Notes under the pieces: model-generated
Database searches by the model: none
Told to the model about the DNA's origin: nothing
The model's input: the letters and a program-made list of their open reading frames with translations, nothing else
NCBI RefSeq assembly: GCF_012911895.1
Contig: NZ_JAAXCV010000027.1
Coordinates: 62,001-126,000 of the forward strand
Length of the DNA: 64,000 nt
Direction: 5' to 3'
DNA from: Bacillus sp. RO3
Lineage (GTDB): Bacteria; Bacillota; Bacilli; Bacillales; Bacillaceae_B
Shown here: positions 36,367 to 44,396 of the stretch, in pieces
Layout: every line of letters starts with the position of its first letter
Position numbering within the stretch: position 1 is the stretch's first letter
Program-made: the position numbers and the translations under genes

Positions 36367-36808
36367 AAAAGAGGTTGGGACAAAAGGATTGATATCTAAA
36401 CAAAACCCGAACTAATTTGCCTGCAAAGAGGGAATACAGTTCGGGTTTTATTCTTATTGAAGTCCACCTAAGATTTCAATTCTATCCAGCGGTTGATTGG
36501 AGTGCAAGACGGAGACTCCTGCGGGAAGAGTAGCTTATGTGTGGCCTGTCCAGCTGCAGGGCTTAGAGGCACATGTCATAAGTCAAACCGTCCATAAAGG
36601 CAGAAAACGCCATCAGGGCCGTTTCGCCTTATGCCAACAGTCTCTCGAGCAAAGCCCTTCCGCTTTCCTTCCCTGAGGCTTGCCGAGGACGCACACGGGC
36701 TACCTGCGGAAAGCGGAGTCTTGCACGGAAATCATTAGCGGTATAAAGAAGCTTCACTTAAATTGATCGTGTTTATGTGAGGTTTTTTTAGTTTTGTTCC
36801 AACCTCTT
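36367..36808. repeat. Noncoding inverted-repeat element, about 440 bp
   Basis: Outer arms AAAGAGGTTGGGACAAAA (36368-36385) and TTTTGTTCCAACCTCTT (36792-36808) are inverted copies. Inside, TGATTGGAGTGCAAGAC (36494-36510) faces GTCTTGCACGGAAATCA (36718-36734), with a Tgcggga/tgcgga pair next to them. A terminator-like stem, AAAACCCGAACT/AGTTCGGGTTTT, lies at 36402-36449. No ORF spans it. The phrases (AGACTCCTGCGGGA, TGCGGAAAGCGGAGTC) are familiar from repeated intergenic elements of Bacillaceae, but I cannot name the family. Its right end overlaps the 3' end of the acetyltransferase gene. Confidence 0.7.
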
Positions 36809-37345
36809 CACACTTCCTTCCCATTCATCCGCTAATAGTCCATATAAAAGCATGTCATAACGAATCCCGTCTCTTTGCAGGAACTGCCGGTACCTTCCTT
36901 CTTTTGTGAATCCCAGTGATTCATATAAACGGATCGCTCTCTCATTATACGAAAATACCGTTAATTGAAGACGGTGTAAATTCAACTCATGAAAGGCATA
37001 TGCCAATAGACACTCCATGGCTTCTTTGCCGTAACCATTTCCCCATGATTGCTCGTCACCGATGGAAATGGCGATCCAGCCGACCCGATGGGTCCACAAA
37101 ATACCGTCCAATTCCACAAAGCCTATAATCCTTCCATCGTCTTTTAAACGGATAGCAAAGCGAAAGGCATTTTCTCCCGGATCCCCCATCCATTTTTTTA
37201 TATCTTCCACTGACTTCGGCTTATGGGGGAGAGCATCGAGTAACCTTTGAACCTCTTCATTTTGATTCCATTCACGTATGGCCGCAAGATCTTCCTCCTG
37301 AAATCCTGAAAGATATATTCTTGCACCTGCTAATAGTCGCTTCAT
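36788..37345 (-). CDS. GNAT family N-acetyltransferase (RimJ/RimL type)
   Basis: The 185-residue protein has the GNAT core: IIGFVELDGI, the acetyl-CoA loop IGDEQSWGNGYGKEAMECLLAYAF, and the end LHRLQLTVFSYNERAIRLYESLGFTKEGRYRQF. It acetylates an amine on a small molecule or protein N-terminus; the substrate is unknown. The last six codons (KRLEQN) and stop lie inside the right arm of the repeat element, so the element end appears to have supplied the C-terminus. The conserved fold ends well before that point, so activity is probably intact. Confidence 0.85.
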   Translation of the reverse strand: MKRLLAGARIYLSGFQEEDLAAIREWNQNEEVQRLLDALPHKPKSVEDIKKWMGDPGENAFRFAIRLKDDGRIIGFVELDGILWTHRVGWIAISIGDEQSWGNGYGKEAMECLLAYAFHELNLHRLQLTVFSYNERAIRLYESLGFTKEGRYRQFLQRDGIRYDMLLYGLLADEWEGSVKRLEQN

Positions 37346-37502
37346 TCTTCATTCACCTCGACATGTATTTCGGGATGTATGCCTTCTTTTCCTTCATTGG
37401 CCGTGAATAACTTTCTTAAGAGCTCTCTTATTTAAGGTTCCCTCTTTACTAATCGTGATGACAGACGCAGCAAATCATTAGCGTGAGCCTACGCAATAGA
37501 AA

Positions 37503-37524
37503 GAGCCTGGATGATTCCAGACTC
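37503..37524 (-). terminator. Terminator of the endonuclease gene
   Basis: GAGCCTGG (37503-37510) and CCAGACTC (37517-37524) pair fully with one G-U; read leftwards it runs into CTTTC. Confidence 0.6.
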
Positions 37525-37530
37525 CACTGT

Positions 37531-38694
37531 TCACCATATCATTTCCGCCCACTCTGGATGGTCGATGAACGGATTTCGGTTTCCTTGGTATTGCTCAAAG
37601 ATGATGTCGTTGCGCCTGATTTCCCTTGCATCGACAGGATCCTGTGCGTGCCACTGAAGAAGAACAGACACTTTTCCGTGGTAAGGTGCACTTCCATTGT
37701 TGACATTGTTATTGATTTCTAGATCCAGTTCACCGCTGTCTCCTTCATATCGGACCGCCATGTAAAAGATCATACGGGCTACGTCTCCCTTCACCTCATC
37801 ACGCGGCTCCCAGGAATCCCCGTCATAATAGTTCCCGGGTGCTTCGGTATGCTGAGTTCCACCATTATCAAAGTCAAGATTTCCCCTTGTGGAATTGACC
37901 GTTACATCGGTGGGCCTCAAATGATGAAGGTCCGTCCCCGGTCCCTGAGTCGTTCCGAAATCACCGTGGGATTTTGCCCACACATGCTCACGGTTCCAGT
38001 CGTCGACCCCACCTCCGTTTGTCATTTTGGATTGGGAGCGTCCTGAGTAAAGCAGAATGACATTATTCGTGTTAGCCGGGTCTTCATCTGTGACGCGCAA
38101 GGCTCCCCATACATCACTGTAGGAAAGGGTTTGGTGGTCATCGATGATGTTATGCAATGCTGTTTTTAACGATTCTCCCGTTTTCCCTTCTGCCGTCCTG
38201 TAATATTCTCCATATGCCGGTGGGTCAGTTGGATCCGTCGCCCCCCCTTCTTCCACTGTTTCGAACGCTGTTGAAGATTTCACACCCGGATGGGAGAAAT
38301 ACGCAGCTAAACTCCCCGTCACTTTAATTTTTTCACCTAAGAGGCCCGGGTTGCTCTGCAATCCAAAGCTCGAACGGTAAGAAGATGGAATTTGTACATA
38401 CACCATATTATTCGTATTGGATTCTCCACTGGAATCAGCCAGTGCCAGAGCATAATCATTGGGAAAATTACTTGTGACGACCGATGACGAAGAAGTCGGC
38501 TGCCCGACCACATACCCTTCCACTGACTGAGTCGAACCATTCTGATTCCCTATTGCCTGCAGGACGGTGAATGGTGAGCTCCATGTCCCGCTTCCTGCTG
38601 CATTCATTTGTTTTGGAGATACTTGACTACACGCAATGGTAAAAATAATTAAAATGGCAAACATGCTGATGACCTTTTTGTTTACAACCTTCAT
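37531..38694 (-). CDS. Secreted endonuclease I-family nuclease with N-terminal OB-like domain
   Basis: The 387-residue precursor has an N-terminal hydrophobic signal (about 1-22, FTIAC, possibly a lipobox) and then a region (about 38-150, WSSPFTVLQAIGNQNGSTQSVEGYVVG...) resembling the DUF6359/OB-type domain found before such nucleases. The endonuclease I catalytic domain follows: DDWNREHVWAKSHG, GPGTDLHHLRPTD, GDVARMIFYMAVRYEGD and GNRNPFIDHPEWAEMIW. The HHLRP and WNREH motifs hold the usual metal and catalytic residues. It degrades DNA and/or RNA outside the cell, perhaps for nutrient scavenging. B. subtilis YurI (Bsn) has the same catalytic domain but is shorter. Confidence 0.88.
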   Translation of the reverse strand: MKVVNKKVISMFAILIIFTIACSQVSPKQMNAAGSGTWSSPFTVLQAIGNQNGSTQSVEGYVVGQPTSSSSVVTSNFPNDYALALADSSGESNTNNMVYVQIPSSYRSSFGLQSNPGLLGEKIKVTGSLAAYFSHPGVKSSTAFETVEEGGATDPTDPPAYGEYYRTAEGKTGESLKTALHNIIDDHQTLSYSDVWGALRVTDEDPANTNNVILLYSGRSQSKMTNGGGVDDWNREHVWAKSHGDFGTTQGPGTDLHHLRPTDVTVNSTRGNLDFDNGGTQHTEAPGNYYDGDSWEPRDEVKGDVARMIFYMAVRYEGDSGELDLEINNNVNNGSAPYHGKVSVLLQWHAQDPVDAREIRRNDIIFEQYQGNRNPFIDHPEWAEMIW

Positions 38695-38854
38695 ACTATT
38701 TTTCCTCCCCTTTCAATATGATTACTCATTCAGCCTACACCACCGGTTGTCAAAATAGGGTAAATTTTGTGTAAATTTGTGAAAATGAGACTTTTTACAC
38801 AAGAAAGCCAACACAGGAACGGGTCATCACTCCCCCTCCAAGAGCCCTCCACAA

Positions 38855-38887
38855 CAAAAAAGCACCAGCCCATTCCGAACTAGTACT
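38855..38887 (-). terminator. Terminator of the fabG-thiolase pair
   Basis: AGCACCAG (38861-38868) and CTAGTACT (38880-38887) pair with G-U help; read leftwards the stem ends in six T. Confidence 0.65.
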
Positions 38888-38901
38888 CTCCCTATGTTAG
38901 A

Positions 38902-40080
38902 TTACATCCCCTCCACTAAGACAGAAGCCCCCATACCTCCTCCAACGCATAAGGAAGCAATTCCTTTTTTCAATTCACGACGCTTCAACTCGTGGAGCAA
39001 AGATACGACGAGTCGCGCTCCGGTACAGCCTACGGGATGACCGATACTGATGCCGCTTCCATTCACGTTAACCTTCCTGCGATCCAGGCCCAGCTCTTTC
39101 TCAACTGCCAAGTACTGGGCAGCGAATGCTTCGTTGATCTCGAATAAATCGATATCATCCAGTGTCCATTTCTCTGTTGCATGTAATCCTTTTTGAATGG
39201 CCGGCACAGGTCCAATACCCATTACTTTCGGGTCTACGCCTGCCACTGAATAGCCTACGATTCTTCCCAGAGGCTGAAGTCCTCTTCCCTCAGCTTCTTC
39301 TTCACTCATCAGGATTAAAGCGGCTCCTCCGTCATTGAGACTTGAAGAATTTCCAGCAGTCACCGTTCCTCCTTCCCTAAATGCCGGTTTTAATTTCTGC
39401 AATTTTTCCACTTGCAAACCCTCTCTTGGACTTTCATCTTGATCAATCACTTTCTCTCCTTTACGTTCCTTGACGGTAAGAGGAACGATTTGAGAATCGA
39501 AGAATCCATTTTCTATTGCCCTTACAGCACGTTCATGACTTAACACAGCAAATTGATCCTGTTCCTTCCTGGAGATCCCGTGAATCTCTGCCAGGTTCTC
39601 AGCCGTTTCTCCCATCATGATGCCATGAATGGGATCTTCAAGCACTTCCCAAACAGAATCACGAATTTCACCATGCTGCAGTCTTTGGCCGAACCTATGC
39701 TGTTTCAGAATATAGGGGCTAGAGCTCATCGCTTCTACTCCACCTGCCATGACAATGTCGGATACGCCGGTTTGAATTTGCATAGCAGCTGAAATGATCG
39801 CCTGCATCCCGCTTGCACATTGACGTTGAACCGTAAAACCTGTCGTTGTGTCGTCAAATCCCGCCAGTAAGGCAGCTGTTCTTGCAGTATTGGGTTGATC
39901 TGTCCTCTGAATACAATGTCCAAGGATCACTTCATCCATGTCCCCTGGGGATAATCCGCTGTCCTCGGCCGCTTTTTTCATAACAGGTACAATCAAGTCC
40001 GTCGGGAGCAGGTCTTTAAAAGCTCCTCCAAATGCCCCCACCGGTGTACGCATTGCCGATGTAATCACTACATTTCTCAT
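38902..40080 (-). CDS. Acetyl-CoA C-acetyltransferase (thiolase)
   Basis: The 392-residue protein has all three thiolase elements: nucleophile Cys88 in VQRQCASGMQ, the His in NGSGISIGHPVGCTG, and the C-terminal Cys in ASLCVGGGMGAS. It condenses two acetyl-CoA to acetoacetyl-CoA or works in reverse in beta-oxidation. It lies 18 bp after a FabG-type reductase on the minus strand, a pairing seen in acetoacetyl-CoA reduction or polyhydroxybutyrate supply. No PHB synthase is in the window, so a fatty-acid or ketone role is equally possible. Confidence 0.93.
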   Translation of the reverse strand: MRNVVITSAMRTPVGAFGGAFKDLLPTDLIVPVMKKAAEDSGLSPGDMDEVILGHCIQRTDQPNTARTAALLAGFDDTTTGFTVQRQCASGMQAIISAAMQIQTGVSDIVMAGGVEAMSSSPYILKQHRFGQRLQHGEIRDSVWEVLEDPIHGIMMGETAENLAEIHGISRKEQDQFAVLSHERAVRAIENGFFDSQIVPLTVKERKGEKVIDQDESPREGLQVEKLQKLKPAFREGGTVTAGNSSSLNDGGAALILMSEEEAEGRGLQPLGRIVGYSVAGVDPKVMGIGPVPAIQKGLHATEKWTLDDIDLFEINEAFAAQYLAVEKELGLDRRKVNVNGSGISIGHPVGCTGARLVVSLLHELKRRELKKGIASLCVGGGMGASVLVEGM

Positions 40081-40098
40081 TTTCCCACTACCTTTCTG

Positions 40099-40842
40099 CT
40101 ACATCATAATACCGCCATCTACATGGAGGACGGTCCCATTCACATAATCACTATCATCAGAAGCAAGGTACAAGTAAGCCTTTGCAATATCTTCCGGTTT
40201 CCCCAATCGGCCGAGGGGAATCATCGCTTTCATTTGGGCGATGACTTTTTCCGGAACTTCTGTCACCATGCCCGTTTCGGTAAAACCTGGAGCGACGGCG
40301 TTTACGTTGATTCCTTTGCGCCCTAATTCTTTCGCCCATGTTTTCGTCATTCCCACTACGGCGGCTTTCGTCGCTGCATAGTTGGTTTGACCGACGTTTC
40401 CATAGACTCCGCTTACGGAAGAGGTATTGATGATCTTCCCCTTGCCATTTTCAATAAGGTAAGGAACAACCGCCTGGGTACAATTAAATACCCCTGTCAG
40501 ATTCACATCCACCACCTTTTGAAAATCTTCCGGAGATAACTTGTGAATCATGCCATCTCTTGTGATCCCGGCATTATTAATCAGAATATCGATCTTTCCA
40601 AAGTGTTCCTTTACCTCTTGAACAAACGAATCTACAGAAGCCCGATCGGCTACATCCCCTTTGAAAAAGGCAGCGTTGCCCGTCCCATGCTCATTTAATG
40701 TTCGTGCCTTTTCTTCGCCTTCCACATGATCGAAATCCACCAGGGCTACCTGGCATCCCTCCTGCACAAATCGTTCTGCCGCTGCGTAACCAATCCCATT
40801 CGCAGCTCCTGTAATGAGGGCGACTTTCCCTTCCAGCCTCAT
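40099..40842 (-). CDS. 3-oxoacyl-ACP / acetoacetyl-CoA reductase (FabG/PhaB-type SDR)
   Basis: The start is ATG 40842 (MRLEGKVALITGAANGIG) with AAAAGGAGG upstream; the longer frame is not used. It has 247 residues. The SDR motifs are TGAANGIG (11-18), NNAGITRDG, and the catalytic Ser-Tyr-Lys set in INTSSVSGVYGNVGQTNYAATKAAV. The NNAGITRDGMIHKLSPEDF stretch is typical of FabG and PhaB. It reduces beta-keto groups on acyl carriers with NADPH. Coupling to the thiolase favours acetoacetyl-CoA as substrate, but this is inference. First gene of the two-gene operon. Confidence 0.88.
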   Translation of the reverse strand: MRLEGKVALITGAANGIGYAAAERFVQEGCQVALVDFDHVEGEEKARTLNEHGTGNAAFFKGDVADRASVDSFVQEVKEHFGKIDILINNAGITRDGMIHKLSPEDFQKVVDVNLTGVFNCTQAVVPYLIENGKGKIINTSSVSGVYGNVGQTNYAATKAAVVGMTKTWAKELGRKGINVNAVAPGFTETGMVTEVPEKVIAQMKAMIPLGRLGKPEDIAKAYLYLASDDSDYVNGTVLHVDGGIMM

Positions 40843-41161
40843 GCTAAATTCCTCCTTTTCAGTCCAAAAAAGACCATTCATTGATTTAAATCACCGATGT
40901 GCGGTGAAAGCCCGCTATTCTTTTATTCAACAAATGCAGTGTTTTTTCCTATATATTCGACGATTTCATATGTCCTTTTTTCAGGTCATGTCATAACGCT
41001 GTTGCATTACATACTTACCAATCTCAATAACCAAAAAATCACATTTTATTGGAGTCAAGGAAAGGCCCCATGTACACAAACTCATTAAACACCATATCCC
41101 CAACGGCTATTTTCCTTTATAATGAATCTACTAAATGTTAGGGAAATTGGAGGATTCATCC
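40843..41161. other. Divergent intergenic region, fabG-type gene and HD-GYP gene
   Basis: About 320 bp. TATAAT at 41118-41123 is a probable -10 for the HD-GYP gene, with no good -35. The left half is A/T-rich and must hold the reductase promoter. No ORF with a ribosome site, riboswitch or clear repeat is seen. Confidence 0.45.
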
Positions 41162-42676
41162 TTGAATGTATTTCAGCAGTTTCAGCGAACAATGATTAAA
41201 AACTATCTATTAGGCAGTTTCATAGCTGTTTTCGGGGTCGGATCTGTGTTTATTTTTCAAACCCTTATCCTTAATGAAAATGAACTGTGGACCATGGCGG
41301 GCATCATCACCCTTTCAATAGCCATCATGTTCACTTCCGAATTCTTAGTCTTTCAAAAACATATCCATCCCATGAAACTCGCTTATAAGGACTCCTCTTT
41401 GTCCATGGAGATCCTGTCAGCCGCCTATCTGCAAGCGGAAAGGTTTCCACTTTTAACGGTTAAACGAATTATGCTCCCTCATTTTTTAGGGCTGGCTCTT
41501 CCGTCAACTTTGCTAACAGTCTTCTGCATCAAATCAGGCTGGTTATCACTGCCGTACACATACATTGTTTATGCCTGGTGCGGTGCCTTTTTAGTCGCGA
41601 TCCTTCATTCTTTGATTGAATTTTTTTTAACTTTTCGAGCTTGTCATATACTGCAGGAGGATCTCATTCGGAAAAGTGTTGAAACATACCGCTTCGATCC
41701 ATCTGTCCAATCTACTTTGTTTATCAGTTTAAAAAGAAAAATCCTGGCAGCATCTCTGTTTCTTGCCCTCTTTCCTATCCTGCTATTTTCACTGGCTTCT
41801 CAAATACGGTTATCAATTGAGGACTCCGCTCTTCTGATAGATTACTGGAAATGGGCCGGGGTTCTCATACTCATCATTACGATTCTCGCCTTCTATGGAG
41901 CTCTCCTTATTTTCAAGAGCATTGAGTCTCCCGTGAAAGATTTGATAGCCCGTTTTGAGAAAGTGGAACAGGGGCACGTTTCCACTGCAGTGAATACATA
42001 CACGGATGAGTTTTCCCATTTGTTTTCCGGCTTCAATCACATGGTAGGGGCCATCAATCTCAGGGATCGGAAAAACCAGCAGCTCCTTGACCAGTTTTTC
42101 GCTGTCGTCGCAGGCACATTGGATGCGCGGGATCCATACACTGCAGGACATTCCAAGCGTGTGGCCGAGTATTCCGTTTTAATCGCCAAGCAATGTAACT
42201 GGCCTTTGAAGGACATTGACTTACTCAACAAGTCGGCTCTCCTCCATGACATAGGAAAAATCGGCATTCGAGACGATGTGCTTCTAAAAGAAGGGAAATT
42301 AACGAATCAAGAGTTTGATCAAATCAAACTCCACCCTGTTATCGGTGAAGAAATCGTCAAAGGGGTTCAGTTAACGGAAGAACTCCTGCCCATCCTACCA
42401 GGTATCAAGCATCACCATGAGAGGATGGATGGTCGTGGCTACCCTGATCATCTAAAAGGACTGGATATCCCCGTTTTCGGACGGCTTATCGCTGTCGCGG
42501 ATGCCTTTGATGCCATGACATCAGACCGTCCTTATCGAAAAGGAATGCCTATGGAAAAAGCCCTCACCATCTTGGAAGAAGGCAAGGGGACCCAGTGGGA
42601 TGAAGAATTTGTAAATGCATTTGTGAGGGTGATCAAAAGCAGTGAGGACGCCCATTTATCTAATCGAGCCATTTAA
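41162..42676 (+). CDS. Membrane HAMP-HD-GYP protein, probable cyclic di-GMP phosphodiesterase
   Basis: The start is TTG 41162, eight bases after GGAGG; the ATG at 41135 lies upstream of that ribosome site. It has 504 residues. Six predicted helices occupy roughly residues 10-245, then a HAMP-like linker (KSIESPVKDLIARFEKVEQGHVS), then a complete HD-GYP domain: AGHSKRVAEYS, ALLHDIGKIGI, HHERMDGRGYPDHLKG and ADAFDAMTSDRPYRKG. The HD metal residues and GYP motif are intact, so hydrolysis of cyclic di-GMP to GMP is likely. No diguanylate cyclase domain is fused. A strong terminator follows; it is monocistronic. Confidence 0.9.
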   Translation: MNVFQQFQRTMIKNYLLGSFIAVFGVGSVFIFQTLILNENELWTMAGIITLSIAIMFTSEFLVFQKHIHPMKLAYKDSSLSMEILSAAYLQAERFPLLTVKRIMLPHFLGLALPSTLLTVFCIKSGWLSLPYTYIVYAWCGAFLVAILHSLIEFFLTFRACHILQEDLIRKSVETYRFDPSVQSTLFISLKRKILAASLFLALFPILLFSLASQIRLSIEDSALLIDYWKWAGVLILIITILAFYGALLIFKSIESPVKDLIARFEKVEQGHVSTAVNTYTDEFSHLFSGFNHMVGAINLRDRKNQQLLDQFFAVVAGTLDARDPYTAGHSKRVAEYSVLIAKQCNWPLKDIDLLNKSALLHDIGKIGIRDDVLLKEGKLTNQEFDQIKLHPVIGEEIVKGVQLTEELLPILPGIKHHHERMDGRGYPDHLKGLDIPVFGRLIAVADAFDAMTSDRPYRKGMPMEKALTILEEGKGTQWDEEFVNAFVRVIKSSEDAHLSNRAI

Positions 42677-42691
42677 ATCCCTGCTCTCACT

Positions 42692-42730
42692 AAAAAGGAT
42701 CAGATCTTGAATTAGATCTGATCTTTTTTT
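42692..42730 (+). terminator. Terminator of the HD-GYP gene
   Basis: AAAAAGGATCAGATCT (42692-42707) and AGATCTGATCTTTTTTT (42714-42730): a 14-bp-plus stem with T-run. Confidence 0.9.
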
Positions 42731-42762
42731 GATAGGCCGTTTCACGTTGTGGGTTCCACCAC

Positions 42763-42794
42763 AAAAAAACACTGCTCACATTATGAACAGCGTT
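42763..42794 (-). terminator. Terminator of yhjE-sipV
   Basis: AACACTGCTCA (about 42768-42778) faces TGAACAGCGTT (42784-42794) with two mismatches; read leftwards it ends in seven T. Confidence 0.65.
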
Positions 42795-42802
42795 CCTTAT
42801 CA

Positions 42803-43363
42803 TCAGTTTCTAAATTGTATGTCCCATTCGTTGATTGGCCAGTAACGAAGATCCACTTTACCTACCACCTGTTCCCGATCAACGAAGCCGAAGTAGCGAC
42901 TATCCATGCTTCCCCGCCGATTATCACCGAGAACAAACACTTTTCCCTCTGGAACGGTTTGCTGATCCGTGATTTCTTCCAGGGTAAAATCACCTGTCAA
43001 TTTATTTCCGATGTATTCCTGCTTGAACTTTTCCAAATAAGGCTCAGGATAGTACTCTCCATTTATATATAGCTTATCATCCTTATAAACGACCTTATCA
43101 CCAGGCAGTCCGATAATCCGTTTCACATAATCTTCGTTTTCATTTGCATGAAAGACGACAACATCAAAGCGATCCAAGTCTCCAATATGATAGCCGATTT
43201 TATTCACAACAAGCTTATTTCCATCTTGTAGCGTCGGCATCATCGATTCACCCTCGACTACATAGTTGGAGAAGAGAAAGGTTCGAATGATAACAAAGAT
43301 GATCAATCCAATCCCTAATGCTTTAATCCATTCGAGTCCTTCTCTTTTTACCTCTTCTCTCAA
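42803..43363 (-). CDS. sipV: Type I signal peptidase (SipV-like)
   Basis: The 186-residue protein has one N-terminal membrane anchor (about 14-32). The catalytic Ser40 is in VEGESMMPTL and Lys81 in DYVKRIIGLPGD, followed by VLGDNRRGSMDSRYFGFV. It cleaves Sec/Tat signal peptides at the outer membrane face. Its start overlaps the yhjE stop by four bases, so translation is coupled. B. subtilis has yhjE-sipV in the same order, which supports SipV over other Sip paralogues. Confidence 0.93.
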   Translation of the reverse strand: MREEVKREGLEWIKALGIGLIIFVIIRTFLFSNYVVEGESMMPTLQDGNKLVVNKIGYHIGDLDRFDVVVFHANENEDYVKRIIGLPGDKVVYKDDKLYINGEYYPEPYLEKFKQEYIGNKLTGDFTLEEITDQQTVPEGKVFVLGDNRRGSMDSRYFGFVDREQVVGKVDLRYWPINEWDIQFRN

Positions 43364-44001
43364 TTTGATTCCTCCTGCTTTTTCCGTTCAATTCGTTGGT
43401 CTATTTCCATTTTTTTATTTAGATGTATTTCAATTCGTTTTCCTATTAGCCATAGTATAAAGATAATGGCGGCAACGATAACCGTACGTATTGGCTGTCT
43501 CACTAATGATATAATATCATATCCGATAAAGCTTATGGTAAAAATCATCACCATTTTCCCTGTAACCACAGCGAGCATGTATTGGGCGATACTGATGGAT
43601 GACAATCCGGCCACCACATTCACCACTGCAGACGGCGTAAACGGGAAGCAAAGAAGAATGAACAACGGGCCGAAGCCATGCCTGTCCACCCATTTTGTCA
43701 ATCGTTTTACTTGTCGGTTCCTTCTCAGGAACCGGAAAATCCGAGTTTCCCCAAATCTTCTTACCAATAAGAACACAATGAGGGCTCCAAGAGTGGCACC
43801 AATCCAAGAGAAAAGGAACCCCCACCATAATCCGAAGGCATTCGCATTGGCCGTCACAAACACGACCAGGGGCAGGAATGGGAGAAATGCCTCAAGCAGC
43901 GGAAGCAAAATGCCTGGAATGGGTCCAAACGATCGATACTGCTGAATCAAGTCCATCATATTTTCAAGAGTAAACCAGTCTTTTATCTTATTTATATTCA
44001 T
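43360..44001 (-). CDS. yhjE: TVP38/TMEM64 (DedA-like) membrane protein YhjE
   Basis: The 213-residue protein has about five helices and the VTT/SNARE-associated domain: FLPFLPLVVFVTANANAFG, GFLFSWIGATLGALIVFLLVRRFG, and RHGFGPLFILLCFPFTPSAVVNVVAG. The domain is linked to lipid scrambling or membrane homeostasis in other organisms. A basic amphipathic tail follows. It is cotranscribed with sipV. B. subtilis YhjE is the positional equivalent. Confidence 0.87.
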   Translation of the reverse strand: MNINKIKDWFTLENMMDLIQQYRSFGPIPGILLPLLEAFLPFLPLVVFVTANANAFGLWWGFLFSWIGATLGALIVFLLVRRFGETRIFRFLRRNRQVKRLTKWVDRHGFGPLFILLCFPFTPSAVVNVVAGLSSISIAQYMLAVVTGKMVMIFTISFIGYDIISLVRQPIRTVIVAAIIFILWLIGKRIEIHLNKKMEIDQRIERKKQEESN

Positions 44002-44240
44002 ATTATATGTTTCCCCTTAAACGACCATGAACAAATACACTCATTTCGTTACTTATATTTTCATCATAGCATACCGAATCAGGATTTCCATATGCTCCGT
44101 TTTATTACTATAATTTTGCCTATTGAAGAGGGAAGTAAACGTTTTGGGCCGGGTTATTTTTTGGGGAATGGTTTGGGTTGCGTTCAGTTTTGCAAAATCT
44201 GCCGTTTTTTACACAATAGAAGATAACTGCTGTTGAAATG

Positions 44241-44260
44241 GGTCAGGTACCACCCCACTT
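44241..44260. repeat. Short Bacillus repeat word (GGTCAGGTACCACCCCACTT)
   Basis: GGTCAGGTACCACCCCACTT with the central GGTACC palindrome resembles a short intergenic sequence I recall as repeated in Bacillus genomes (GGTGGTGCCTGACCC and variants). One copy is seen in this window. Confidence 0.45.
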
Positions 44261-44354
44261 GAGTAAATCCTGGAGACTTCGGTATCCCCAATTCATGATT
44301 TATTTTCAAATTACAGTTTTTATTTTCAATTTCTCAGCCTCCTCTCTCCCCCAA

Positions 44355-44390
44355 CAAAAAAGCTGCCAGCCCCTTTCAGGAATGACAGCT
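44355..44390 (-). terminator. Terminator of the S9 peptidase gene
   Basis: AGCTGCCA (44361-44368) faces TGACAGCT (44383-44390) with one mismatch, plus inner pairs; read leftwards it ends in six T. Confidence 0.7.
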
Positions 44391-44396
44391 CTCCCT

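Larger units (their letters stand above)
44002..44396. other. Intergenic region between yhjE and the S9 peptidase
   Basis: About 395 bp without a gene. It must contain the yhjE promoter at the left, a 20-bp repeat word near 44241-44260, and the S9 peptidase terminator at 44355-44390. The middle has a GC-rich patch (GGGCCGGGTTATTTTTTGGG) but no open frame. Confidence 0.5.
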
